A stretch of DNA of 15,139 nt from Entamoeba invadens IP1 (lineage: Eukaryota > Evosea > Mastigamoebida > Endamoebidae). Every line of letters starts with the position of its first letter. Within the stretch, counting starts at the first letter, position 1. Location: positions 60,664 to 75,802 of the forward strand of contig NW_004191926.1 in the NCBI RefSeq assembly GCF_000330505.1, read 5' to 3'. A program made the position numbers and the translations under genes. This document shows, in pieces, positions 1 through 7,749 of the stretch. The notes beneath the pieces are model-generated. The model ran no database searches. It was not told the origin of the DNA and was given only the letters and a program-made list of their open reading frames with translations.

Positions 1-503
1 ATCTATAAAAAAGAAGTTACTTTTACCATTTATTTAAATTGCCAATACAAAAAAGAGATCGAGTGGTGCTAATTGATTGATCATTTATAATATAATTTAA
101 TTTTTTAACTATTTTCTTATATAATTGAAATAGTGATTTGAATTTATTGTATTTTTATAAACTTAATATTCGATACCCATTTTTTTATAAATTGTTTGTA
201 TAGTAAAATCAATAAATAATATAATTAGTTATATAATATACCGAATGGTAAAATTATAATATTAAAATGAATATTTATTTTTTTAGTCAAAATGAATAAA
301 TTTTTGAACTGATTCGAATTTATTATAGAATTGTGTTATTTTATTATAAATTACTATTGTTTTTATTAAAACCATATATAAAGAATAAATTAACCAATTA
401 ATAAAATTTAATTTTTTTGAAATTAATATTAATTTCAAGATTAAAAAGTTGGAACGACAACAAACAAGAGAATGAAAAATGACAAGAAAAATTTGCAAAA
501 CCT
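1..503. other. AT-rich intergenic DNA, no gene seen
   Basis: This stretch is dominated by A/T runs and has frequent stops in all frames. The minus-strand open stretches here (283-498 and the 3' part of 398-583) are low-complexity, hydrophobic and A/T-driven, so I do not call them genes. The last roughly 60 bases, from about 445, become less AT-rich and include a GGAAC word near 450 that could belong to the promoter of the small ORF at 504. No tRNA-like cloverleaf or terminal repeat was recognised by eye. Confidence 0.6.
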
Positions 504-716
504 ATGGAATCGCTGAAAGCCTCCCAGACTAAACCCACTCCGATGCGCACCTCGGACACAATTGGATCGACTATGGACCGCACTTTGGACTTTTTGTACT
601 GTCTGACACCAGACTCTTCAAAACAGAAGGCAACAGAATGTTACCACCGAACATTGACTTCTCAAGCCATTTTTGACCCAGGGTCCTCCGAAGAAGCCTC
701 GCAAAAGATCAACTGA
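504..716 (+). CDS. small orphan ORF, 70 aa, Ser/Thr-rich, function unknown
   Basis: The ORF runs from ATG to TGA and encodes 70 residues. I do not recognise it. The product is hydrophilic and rich in Ser, Thr, Asp and Lys, with no signal peptide, membrane segment or known motif. The support is compositional: base composition rises sharply in G+C almost exactly at the ORF start and falls back to AT-rich DNA right after the stop, as at the real genes here. A GGAAC word about 55 bases upstream could be a GAAC-type promoter element. Caution: the antisense strand is also fairly open (398-583, and further open stretches up to about 790 with only two stops in one frame), so this could be a decayed minus-strand gene. 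Two other ATGs just upstream (473 and 480) open only very short frames. It might also be an exon of a longer spliced gene, but I saw no convincing splice pair. Confidence 0.4.
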   Translation: MESLKASQTKPTPMRTSDTIGSTMDRTLDFLYCLTPDSSKQKATECYHRTLTSQAIFDPGSSEEASQKIN

Positions 717-930
717 TATATTTTCTGTTTATATCGCAAGATCACTTTGAGCACAGATTTAAGTCTATGAAACAATATTTAACAACTCTATATTATAGTA
801 TATTAATAGTTTAATTACAATACAAACAAATTTATTTCAAACTAATAATATTAATACAATTAATTATAATACCATTCATCGAAGTTTATTTGGTTGACTG
901 AATTGAGTCGACTGGATGATAAAATGAAAA
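717..930. other. AT-rich spacer upstream of the ankyrin/BTB gene
   Basis: About 215 bases of AT-rich DNA separate the small ORF stop from the promoter-proximal region of the next gene. There is no open frame of note. The repeated TATAT/TTAATA words here are typical of the intergenic composition and are not evidence of a specific site. Confidence 0.5.
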
Positions 931-941
931 AAAGTGAACTT
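931..941 (+). promoter_or_regulatory. GAAC-like core promoter word upstream of the ankyrin/BTB gene
   Basis: AAGTGAACTT at about 932-941 resembles the Entamoeba GAAC core promoter element, known from E. histolytica as AATGAACT. It ends about 18 bases before the ATG at 959. Entamoeba 5' leaders are usually very short, so an element this close to the start is plausible. A T-rich stretch around 885-890 could serve as the TATA-like element, but the match is weak. The call rests on a short motif and position only. Confidence 0.3.
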
Positions 942-958
942 GAAAACGAGGTGAATTG

Positions 959-3900
959 ATGTCTGACGACCAGGCTTTAAAGCACATCATGGACAGAGAT
1001 GAGAAGTACGTCCGCGAGCACATGCGGGGATATCTTAAAGAGAAGAACCCTGACCGTCTTGCACTGATTCAGTTATGTGCTGCGACACAAGGGTGTGTTC
1101 CTTTAGTCCACCCCTTTCTCAAGACAAACTCCCCGAAACTCAACTCGGAACTTCTTGCTGTTGCTATTTATAATCAACACATTCCACTCGTCGACTTGAT
1201 TCTATCGCTGTATCAAAAAACAAACCAACTTCCTCTTGCTCTTCAATTCACTCAACTCTTTGGTCCTGAGCATTACCCCTTCTCTCTTTTCATTGAAAAG
1301 GTTGAACCAGAGAAAGTCGAGAAAGTGGAACTCTCAGACCATCAACTGCACGTCGACGAATTCGTTGAACCACTGAATGATGTTGCAGATAACGTTAATA
1401 TCAATGAAAGCGCTATCCTTCAACCACCAGCAAAGAACGCGTCTTCAAATTCATTGAACCCAATTTTAGACGGGAACTCCGAGAGATCAAATACGTCTGA
1501 AAATTCAAAGACCTCGAAAAAGTCAATTTTCGACATTTTCAAGAGTCTGAAGCTCTCGACACCAATAAGAAATGAAATAAACAACGTGAACTCCATCTTC
1601 GAACCACTCAACCAAAACTCAGTCTTATTTTTGGGAGACACAATAGTCAATACATCAGACTCAAAGATCAAATTCTTCTTTTATAAGGCTCTTCCAACGC
1701 GGCGGAAAGTCGTTGAGGTGCGCGCGATGAGTGCGCGCGTGGCGCTTGAGATTGGTATTGGGTCGTTGCATATCACAGTTGTGAATAAGACGATATACAC
1801 CCTGACGTCGACATATCCGATTCCTTCGGAAGACATCTGCTTGTTCTTCTCGTCGGAGTTTTTCGAAATTGGAAGCGTGAAAATCCCAAATCCGCCGGAT
1901 GCGGAGAGCGCGCTGATTTGGTTTGAAATGAGTCCGTTCAGTGCGCTCTCCGTGTCGAATGTGACGAGTGTCCCGACGCATGACACCTACGAGAATTTTG
2001 TCGACTTCAATTACCCAAAAGTGTTGGAAAGACATCTTCCACCACCGCTCATGTCACACATCTCCGTTTTACTTCTCTCGTTATCAAAGGTCCCAAACGA
2101 CGAACTGTTTGATACTGTCATCTCCAAATTGAGTGCCGACTGTGTCGAACAACAAATCAAAATGACAAATCAGTTCTGTCTGAGACAATGCGCCTTCCAA
2201 CACCTCCCAAGAGAGTTCGAACGACTCAAAAGTTGTTGCAATGAAATTGATGAAAGTGTATTTAGAGCACTTGTCTCGTCTCCATTCACTCGGAGCCATC
2301 GCAAGATCTTACAGATGTTGCCGATCAAAGAATTTAGTAGAACTCCTATTGGTGCAATTGATGATATCGCTGGTATAAACGCGGCGTTGAAAATGGCACC
2401 AGCACCGTGTCACATCATTAATGACATTTCACTCATCGAAACTGCGTTGAAGAAAAAGAGTATTGCCGCGTTGGAAGTTCTTTGCAGGAGAAAGCCTGTT
2501 GGTGTGGATATCACAGATACTGTTTTTGATCACCGTGTTGAACACAATGAAAGTGATAGCAATGCGAATAAGTACTCGACGAAGATACTTGAGGCATTTC
2601 TCGAATCGACTCTACAGGCTTCGCAAATCATTTCTAAAGTTGTCAAATACCCATTTGATTATTTCACTGTAAATTTGACTGCAACGACAAACCCGGAGGC
2701 CGTCGCATATATGTTAGAGAACGGCGCGAAATGTGGCAGACTCAACTCGTTCAATGAGAGTTGTAACGAGATCATCTACAAACACCACCCAACTTGTGTC
2801 GACCAAATGGAAGATGGGGGTCGTCCGCTCCATAAGGCAGTTCAAGAGGGCAATTGGCGATTTGTGGAGTGGCTTTTAGAACATGGTGCTGATGCCACAA
2901 AGCGCGATCTTACCAATAAAAAGGCCATTGAATACATAGAACAGACTGAAGACAATAAGAGTTGCTTTCTCTTACTAGAAGAGAAGAGTCATGAGATGAG
3001 TATAGGAGAGAAGACTGAGGTGTATGTTGAAGGTGTTGATATTCTTGTTGTTCCCAATAGTCATTGTGTTGTGGTGAGTAAAGTGAATAGTAAGATGCAC
3101 GTCAGTGTGACTGGGAAAGATCTCTTTGAGCTCAAAAGTGACTATGAGAGTGTCTTAGGAAGTGGGGACACCCTTTTGATAGTACGAAAAGATTCAATGA
3201 AAGTCGTAGATGTTGTTTCGAAGAGTGAAAAGGACCTTCCAAAGAATTATTTCATCAATCAACAAAACAGTGTCATTTGTGGGAATACATGTTACTGTGC
3301 CCTTCCTGGTCTTGACCACAAAGAGACGTACGAATTGTGGAAGAGTGAATTGAGTACTTCTTTCATGATGAAAAGAGTTGTCTATGACTTTGGGAGAATT
3401 GATTATATCACATCCGACGATGACATTGTAGTTGTTGTTTGTAATATCTTCCGATATGATAACAATGGACGGAAATATGTTTCGTTCTCGCCTCATGATA
3501 GTAATGATATCAATACAATTCACGTTGAAATAGTTCGAGAAGACAGTGTTATACCAATTCCAATAGAAGTGAGTCCAAGTGCGTTAGAATGGGAAAGCAG
3601 TGAAATTGAGAGTGTCTGTCTCTCCGACAATTTACTCTTCTTCTTCGTGAAAGACGCGAAGTCTTCTAAGCCGCATTTTGTGATCGATTTCGTGACTAAA
3701 CAACTTGTTGGCCTTCCACAACAATTTGAGGTGGTACACAACGGGGCTTGTATCTTCAACAAGAGCGGAGTCTATTGCGAGAACAACTTTATTAACGTCT
3801 TTGACTTGACTCAAGTGCTCTTTAGTACGATGCAGAGACTTCTTGGGAAGTTCATGAGAAGTGATGTGCATGACTATGTGATGAATAACGGAATCGACTT

Positions 3901-4375
3901 CTTTAAGTTCAGCGGCGACGTCTTGAGGTGTCGGATACCACAAATCTTCGAGAAGGTAAACACCCAGTCGAAGAGTCTTTATGTGAGTTTGACAAAAGAT
4001 GAGATGGAGGCTTTTTTGCTGTACATTTACACGGGAAATCCGTCATTTCCAGTCAGAGATTTTGTTGTCGTTGACCGAAGACAATTGTTATATAGAGCTA
4101 AAGTCAAGTTGGAAAGTCAATTCAGAGTAAAGATTGAAATTTTTGAGACATTTGAGAGAGTCGTCGAAGATTTTGAGAACATGAAAGATAGCAAAGTGAT
4201 GTGCGAGGTGTCGACACGCAATGGGACCATAAATGTCCAAAAAGAATGGTTCAATTTCTTATTTAAAACTATTGATAAAAAGTGTATGGAAAAGAACTCA
4301 AGCCTCGAAGAGGTGGCGGAGCAATGGAACCATTTGAATAGTAAAGTATGGTTCAAATATATCTGTCTCTTCTAA
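959..4375 (+). CDS. large ankyrin-repeat and BTB-like domain protein
   Basis: This intronless gene encodes 1138 residues from the ATG at 959; a TTG three bases earlier is in frame but not a credible start. Residues about 1-120 are helical. About 120-200 is a low-complexity, acidic and Ser/Asn-rich linker. One clear ankyrin repeat lies near 618-650 (GGRPLHKAVQEGNW, then VEWLLEHGADAT), with a possible degenerate half repeat near 578 (EAVAYMLENGAK). Residues about 680-960 are rich in alternating Val/Ile/Asp strands and could form a beta-propeller-like fold, which is inference. Residues about 965-1045 look like a BTB/POZ domain (VLRCRIPQIF, then AFLLYIYTGNP). Ankyrin/BTB proteins often serve as cullin-3 substrate adaptors or scaffolds; whether this one does is unknown. 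No signal peptide or membrane helix is evident. The N-terminal two thirds match nothing I recognise. A DNA transposon is inserted 58 bases beyond its stop. Confidence 0.85.
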   Translation: MSDDQALKHIMDRDEKYVREHMRGYLKEKNPDRLALIQLCAATQGCVPLVHPFLKTNSPKLNSELLAVAIYNQHIPLVDLILSLYQKTNQLPLALQFTQLFGPEHYPFSLFIEKVEPEKVEKVELSDHQLHVDEFVEPLNDVADNVNINESAILQPPAKNASSNSLNPILDGNSERSNTSENSKTSKKSIFDIFKSLKLSTPIRNEINNVNSIFEPLNQNSVLFLGDTIVNTSDSKIKFFFYKALPTRRKVVEVRAMSARVALEIGIGSLHITVVNKTIYTLTSTYPIPSEDICLFFSSEFFEIGSVKIPNPPDAESALIWFEMSPFSALSVSNVTSVPTHDTYENFVDFNYPKVLERHLPPPLMSHISVLLLSLSKVPNDELFDTVISKLSADCVEQQIKMTNQFCLRQCAFQHLPREFERLKSCCNEIDESVFRALVSSPFTRSHRKILQMLPIKEFSRTPIGAIDDIAGINAALKMAPAPCHIINDISLIETALKKKSIAALEVLCRRKPVGVDITDTVFDHRVEHNESDSNANKYSTKILEAFLESTLQASQIISKVVKYPFDYFTVNLTATTNPEAVAYMLENGAKCGRLNSFNESCNEIIYKHHPTCVDQMEDGGRPLHKAVQEGNWRFVEWLLEHGADATKRDLTNKKAIEYIEQTEDNKSCFLLLEEKSHEMSIGEKTEVYVEGVDILVVPNSHCVVVSKVNSKMHVSVTGKDLFELKSDYESVLGSGDTLLIVRKDSMKVVDVVSKSEKDLPKNYFINQQNSVICGNTCYCALPGLDHKETYELWKSELSTSFMMKRVVYDFGRIDYITSDDDIVVVVCNIFRYDNNGRKYVSFSPHDSNDINTIHVEIVREDSVIPIPIEVSPSALEWESSEIESVCLSDNLLFFFVKDAKSSKPHFVIDFVTKQLVGLPQQFEVVHNGACIFNKSGVYCENNFINVFDLTQVLFSTMQRLLGKFMRSDVHDYVMNNGIDFFKFSGDVLRCRIPQIFEKVNTQSKSLYVSLTKDEMEAFLLYIYTGNPSFPVRDFVVVDRRQLLYRAKVKLESQFRVKIEIFETFERVVEDFENMKDSKVMCEVSTRNGTINVQKEWFNFLFKTIDKKCMEKNSSLEEVAEQWNHLNSKVWFKYICLF

Positions 4376-4431
4376 TTGTTTATTAGTTTCATTTTGTCCT
4401 TTTAGTTCATTTTCATTCATACCAAAAAGAC
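4376..4431. other. 3' flank of the ankyrin/BTB gene
   Basis: A T-rich 56-base stretch follows the TAA stop and ends at the TA target site of the transposon. It would hold the 3' UTR and poly(A) site of the upstream gene. If the transposon is a recent insertion, transcript ends of the upstream gene may extend into it. Confidence 0.5.
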
Positions 4432-4433
4432 TA
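4432..4433. repeat. TA target-site duplication, left copy
   Basis: A TA dinucleotide abuts the outer end of the left terminal inverted repeat and is matched by TA at 7748-7749. This is the expected footprint of a TA-targeting transposase. Confidence 0.75.
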
Positions 4434-4469
4434 GAGTAAGTTGTAAAACGTTGTCCCAGTCGCCAACGT
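4434..4469 (+). repeat. left terminal inverted repeat, 36 bp
   Basis: This stretch begins GAGTAAGTTGTAAAACG and is perfectly complementary in reverse to 7712-7747. Identity ends at 4470 (T here, C in the complement of the right end), and only scattered matches follow. Inside it ACGTTG (4448-4453) and CAACGT (4464-4469) are themselves an inverted pair with a 10-base spacer, so a single end could form a small hairpin. Confidence 0.95.
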
Positions 4470-4475
4470 TGTCCC
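4447..4475 (+). repeat. 11-bp direct repeat in the left end, 18-bp period
   Basis: AACGTTGTCCC occurs at 4447-4457 and again at 4465-4475, the second copy running past the inner edge of the terminal inverted repeat. In the right end the outer copy is exact (complement of 7724-7734), but the inner copy is degraded to AACGTCGTTCT. Tandem words like this are typical of transposase binding sites; that role is inferred. Confidence 0.75.
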
Positions 4476-5227
4476 GCTTAGAATATTCTCTTTTGTGTGA
4501 AATCATTCTACGATATATTCAATAACCGTCATTGTAAAAACAACAAAAATGTTTTTAATTTTGTTTTTATTTTAAATTATTTTTTTTCGAAACATTACAA
4601 AAACTTAGAAAATAATCATTAACTTATTTAGTTCTCTTTTCCTTCTTTTCAGAAGAGCAATCCAAAAACCCCTTTAAAATGACGCACATAAGAAATGGGT
4701 CAGTCAAGTGTGTGTGGTCACTTCAAACACTTTTAGTAGAATTAACATGCATGTCATAATAAGTTAGACGAACTGAATGTTAGTTAAACTGAATGTTTCA
4801 AACACACAAAATGAAAAAATAAACATTTGGATGTTAATGTGCATAAAACAAACCTCTAGCACCATAGTTGCAACGAATATTGAAGAAATGTATATACCTG
4901 AAGAGCGCAATTCCTATAACGTAAGTCAATGGTTAATTCGATATTAAACAGACCTTGTATTTTTTATCTGAAGAATCAGTAAAACCCTTGGAGTTTTTTT
5001 AGGTTAATTATAAGTATAGTTTCAAAGTTATAATAATATAGATTATATTATGTGTAATTATTTAACTATAAAACTATACTAACATATACAATAATTAACA
5101 TATAAAATAAATTAACACATTTTAACTAACGAAAAACTACTTTGAATAATCATCATAAAATTATAAAAAAAGAGTTTTTAATTATCTTTTACTCGTTGAT
5201 TTTTCAAACTAAAGAGCAAACAAAATA
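4476..5227. other. transposon left-end non-coding region
   Basis: About 750 bases lie between the left terminal repeat and the 3' end of the transposase reading frame. The composition is AT-rich with less AT-rich patches near 4640-4720 and 4850-4930. It contains a 10-bp palindrome ACATGCATGT near 4745-4754 and an 11-base direct repeat AACTGAATGTT at 4771-4781 and 4787-4797. Two short plus-strand ORFs, 4679-4759 (26 aa) and 4837-4947 (36 aa), start with ATG, but their products are unrecognised and could be chance. I see no second transposon gene. Confidence 0.5.
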
Positions 5228-7447
5228 TCACTCGTAAACAATTGTTTTGTTGAACTGGAGCAATTTAACTCTTTTCCTTTTAAACAAAATCATTCCACAC
5301 TTGGTTTCTAATTGCGAGTTGGCACAATCTCTTGCGTTTTTTCTTAAAGTTTCGTATATTTCCTTTTTGACGTTGTCGATATTATCGCCTTCTTCATTTG
5401 ACATCTCATTCATACATCTGTCAATTTCTTGCTGCTCGAAAAAGCAATTCAGCTTCGTGCATGAAGATGGCACCACTTCACATACTGTACTCAAGTTTTT
5501 AAGTAGTCTGTACTAACCCGCATGCAATAAAGGAAGACACCACATTCTTTGATGTGGTCACTCTTTCCCACGAGTTGACAATCGACATAATTTGTACAGA
5601 TATATAGGAAAGGTGACCATATGTGTCATTCATCAACGATTTATCAGTTGTACATGCCCATTTCTGATTTCCAAATATCCCCACATCACACATTTGCAAC
5701 AAATGAGATGAGTGTGGGGGTAGTATTATTTTGACATTATTCTCTGTCAACATTTCTACAGCGCCTACTCCAAGATGAGAACCGTAACCATCCATTACAA
5801 GAATTGACATACCGCTATAACCATGTTTTCTTCTTTTTTCGAGCAACTCGGGAATAAAAACACTTCGGATCCACTCTTCAAATAATTGATTTGTCATGAA
5901 CGCTTTTTTGTGTACTTCAGGCACGCTTTATTGTTTGTCAAACCCAATTCTAAAAGCTCCTTCTCAACACTTTCTGTTGGTATAATGAAAAAATGTTTCA
6001 GTGCTGTGCCATCCATACAAATTGCTGCCATCAATATTGTTCGACTTCCTGCGCGTCTAATGGGTACATTGACAACACCAGATCTTGGTCTATTTAAAAG
6101 AATGACCGTTCTTGTCATTTTATCTACCCACCTTTGGAATCCTGATTCATCACAATTGAATATGAAACTTACTGGAATACCATTGGCGTAATTGGAGAGA
6201 AACTCAAAATACGCAACAATCTCTGTTGTTTGTACCTCCACTCTTTCCTCTTCCATTGGTTCCGCTTTTATGGTGGATAATTTGGCCATTTTGTTCACGG
6301 AAGTGTACAACATTTTGAGGTCAATATCCTCTCTCCCCAAAGTTGTTAGTACAAAAGAAAGCAACTCTGGATATCCAGCTGGATCTTTAGCGTCTTCCCG
6401 TAGTTCAATGAAGTTGATAATTTTTCTTTTCTCTTCCTCGGAAAAAACTCGACTTCTTCCTGAACTTCCAGGAGCTTTTACTACAAGACCAATCTGCCTT
6501 TTCCATACATCCTTGGAATATGCAGAAGTAAGACTTGATACAAAAGAAAATGATTCCAGTGCAGTTTTTTTCTTCATGTATTCATAGAGGCGGAACATTT
6601 GAACTCTGCGATTTGGAGCTGTTAAGTTTCGTTTCAACCTCATGAATCGAAGAAGGTGAGTAATGACTTCGCTGTGTATATCTTCCTTTTTGTGCTCCTC
6701 AAGGTAATCCCAGAGACCAGTACAATCAAAGTCTTCATCTTTGAGGGATTCTTTTATCTGTTTGTCTCGATTTGCTGTGATATCAATTTCTTCCATATCA
6801 ACACTTGATTCACTCATTTCTTCTTCTGGTTGTTGGGTGTCAGTAAAATCATCTTGTTGAACGGTGTTGTTTAAAAATACTTCAACGTCGTTGTTATCTA
6901 CAATAACATTTTGTCTTATTTCAGTTACAGTATTGTTCGTTGTATTATTTAATGGTGTTGTAATGGTTTGGTCTGGTATCAGAAGATTATCGTCAATCAA
7001 AAACTCCATTAAATGGTCATAATCAGTCTCTTTGTCATGACGACACTGCTTTAAATATAACAAACACGTTTTTATCAGCGTATTGACCGATTTCAACTGC
7101 CCAGTCAATGACATTATCATATTTGCAGAGTCAATGATCTTTAAAGCGGTTTCTATTCTCTCTTCGAATAAAATAAGAGAACTGTCTAAATTCGTGTATA
7201 GATAATTTGAAAGGTTGTTATAGTCATAATAACTCTGTTTAATGTTGCTCATCAAAGTATTTTCTAATTCTTTCAATCTCGAAAGTGATTGATCAAGCTT
7301 CACAACAGAGACTTCTTTGCATTGTTCTACGATGGACTTGATTTTTAAAAAATCAACACCATCAAAATTGATGTTTATTGCTCTTGAAAAAACATGCACT
7401 GGAAGTGAACTATGACTTTGAGTTGTCGTTGATGTCGAGTTCGACAT
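5228..7447 (-). pseudogene. DDE_1 (pogo/Tigger-like) transposase, read in three frame segments
   Basis: The gene starts at the ATG at 7447 and reads to a TGA at 5894-5896 (517 codons), continues in the -1 frame to a TAA at 5499, then shifts once more to a TAA at 5228. Residues 1 to about 220 are a helical, Asn-rich N-terminus with an acidic stretch (EEEMSESSVDMEE). About 280-400 is basic with helix-turn-helix-like spacing (GRSRVFSEEEKRKIINFI). The catalytic core follows: D433 in FNCDESG, D553 in VMDGYGSH and D588 in PPHSSHLLQMCDVG, giving DD34D with the classic DDE_1 signature. Numbering assumes the first shift joins K515 to A516. The core ends with the usual SSFIACGL segment. The last roughly 90 codons may be a true basic tail or antisense noise. 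Because the core needs a frame change the copy looks broken, but the first shift lies on a slippery heptamer and may be programmed. Confidence 0.8.
5903..5909 (-). promoter_or_regulatory. candidate -1 frameshift heptamer A-AAA-AAG in the transposase
   Basis: Read on the minus strand in the frame of the ATG at 7447, the codons are ACA AAA AAG CGT TCA TGA. The heptamer A AAA AAG is in the exact phase for simultaneous P- and A-site slippage. After a -1 slip the next codons encode A-F-M-T-N-Q, which continues the DDE_1 alignment; without it translation ends three codons later. A weak 5-bp stem (CAAAT with ATTTG) begins 9 bases downstream. This is either a real recoding site or a six-A run that has lost one A. 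Confidence 0.45.
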
Positions 7448-7711
7448 AATATTGTTTGTTTTTTAATTTCTAGTTTTACAATTGTTCAAAAAAATCTCAG
7501 AAAAAAAAATAAAATGTTTAAAGTTTTTATTTAAATGGTGTTTTTGATTTTTGCTTTTTGGATAAAATTATTTTAATTTGTAATGATATATGTCTTAAAA
7601 TCGGGATCATTCAAACATATTATTAATAATGGTAAACAAAATTTAATTTTGTTTAATCGACAAAAATGCATAGAATGTTCTATTTTTTATTCAAATAAGA
7701 CTAAAAGAACG
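7448..7711. other. transposon right-end region, upstream of the transposase ATG
   Basis: About 260 bases of AT-rich DNA lie between the transposase start and the right terminal repeat and should contain the transposase promoter. A short inverted pair ATAGAA/TTCTAT with a 2-base centre lies near 7671-7684. There is no open frame and no clear GAAC element. Confidence 0.45.
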
Positions 7712-7747
7712 ACGTTGGCGACTGGGACAACGTTTTACAACTTACTC
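7712..7747 (-). repeat. right terminal inverted repeat, 36 bp
   Basis: This is the reverse complement of 4434-4469 without mismatch, followed immediately by TA at 7748-7749. Just inside it the inner copy of the 11-bp motif found in the left end is diverged, so the two subterminal regions are not equivalent. Confidence 0.95.
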
Positions 7748-7749
7748 TA
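7748..7749. repeat. TA target-site duplication, right copy
   Basis: TA directly outside the right terminal repeat matches the TA outside the left one. Confidence 0.75.

Larger units (their letters stand above)
4432..7749 (-). mobile_element. Tc1/mariner-superfamily, pogo/Tigger-like DNA transposon with TA target duplication
   Basis: The element proper spans 4434-7747 (3314 bp). Its ends are 36-bp perfect inverted repeats flanked on both sides by TA (4432-4433 and 7748-7749), the duplication made by Tc1/mariner-superfamily transposases. It carries one gene, a DDE_1-type transposase on the minus strand. It sits between the 3' end of the ankyrin/BTB gene and the Elp3 promoter, so it breaks no coding sequence. 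The perfect repeats suggest a fairly recent insertion, or selection on the ends. Its length exceeds the roughly 2 kb usual for pogo elements because of a long transposase N-terminus and about 750 bp of non-coding DNA at the left end. The repeats begin GAGTAAG rather than CAG as in many pogo/Tigger elements, so it may be a separate lineage. Confidence 0.9.

Noticed and set aside
1661..2035. Two long minus-strand open frames inside the ankyrin/BTB gene
   Set aside because: They lie opposite a locally GC-rich part of a well-supported gene where antisense stops are rare; their products resemble nothing.
5491..5580. An intron explaining the second transposase frame break
   Set aside because: There is no GTTTGT donor or suitably spaced TAG acceptor on the minus strand around the break.
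5886..6587. Plus-strand open frames opposite the transposase
   Set aside because: The minus-strand frame carries the DDE motifs; the plus-strand products are antisense shadows.
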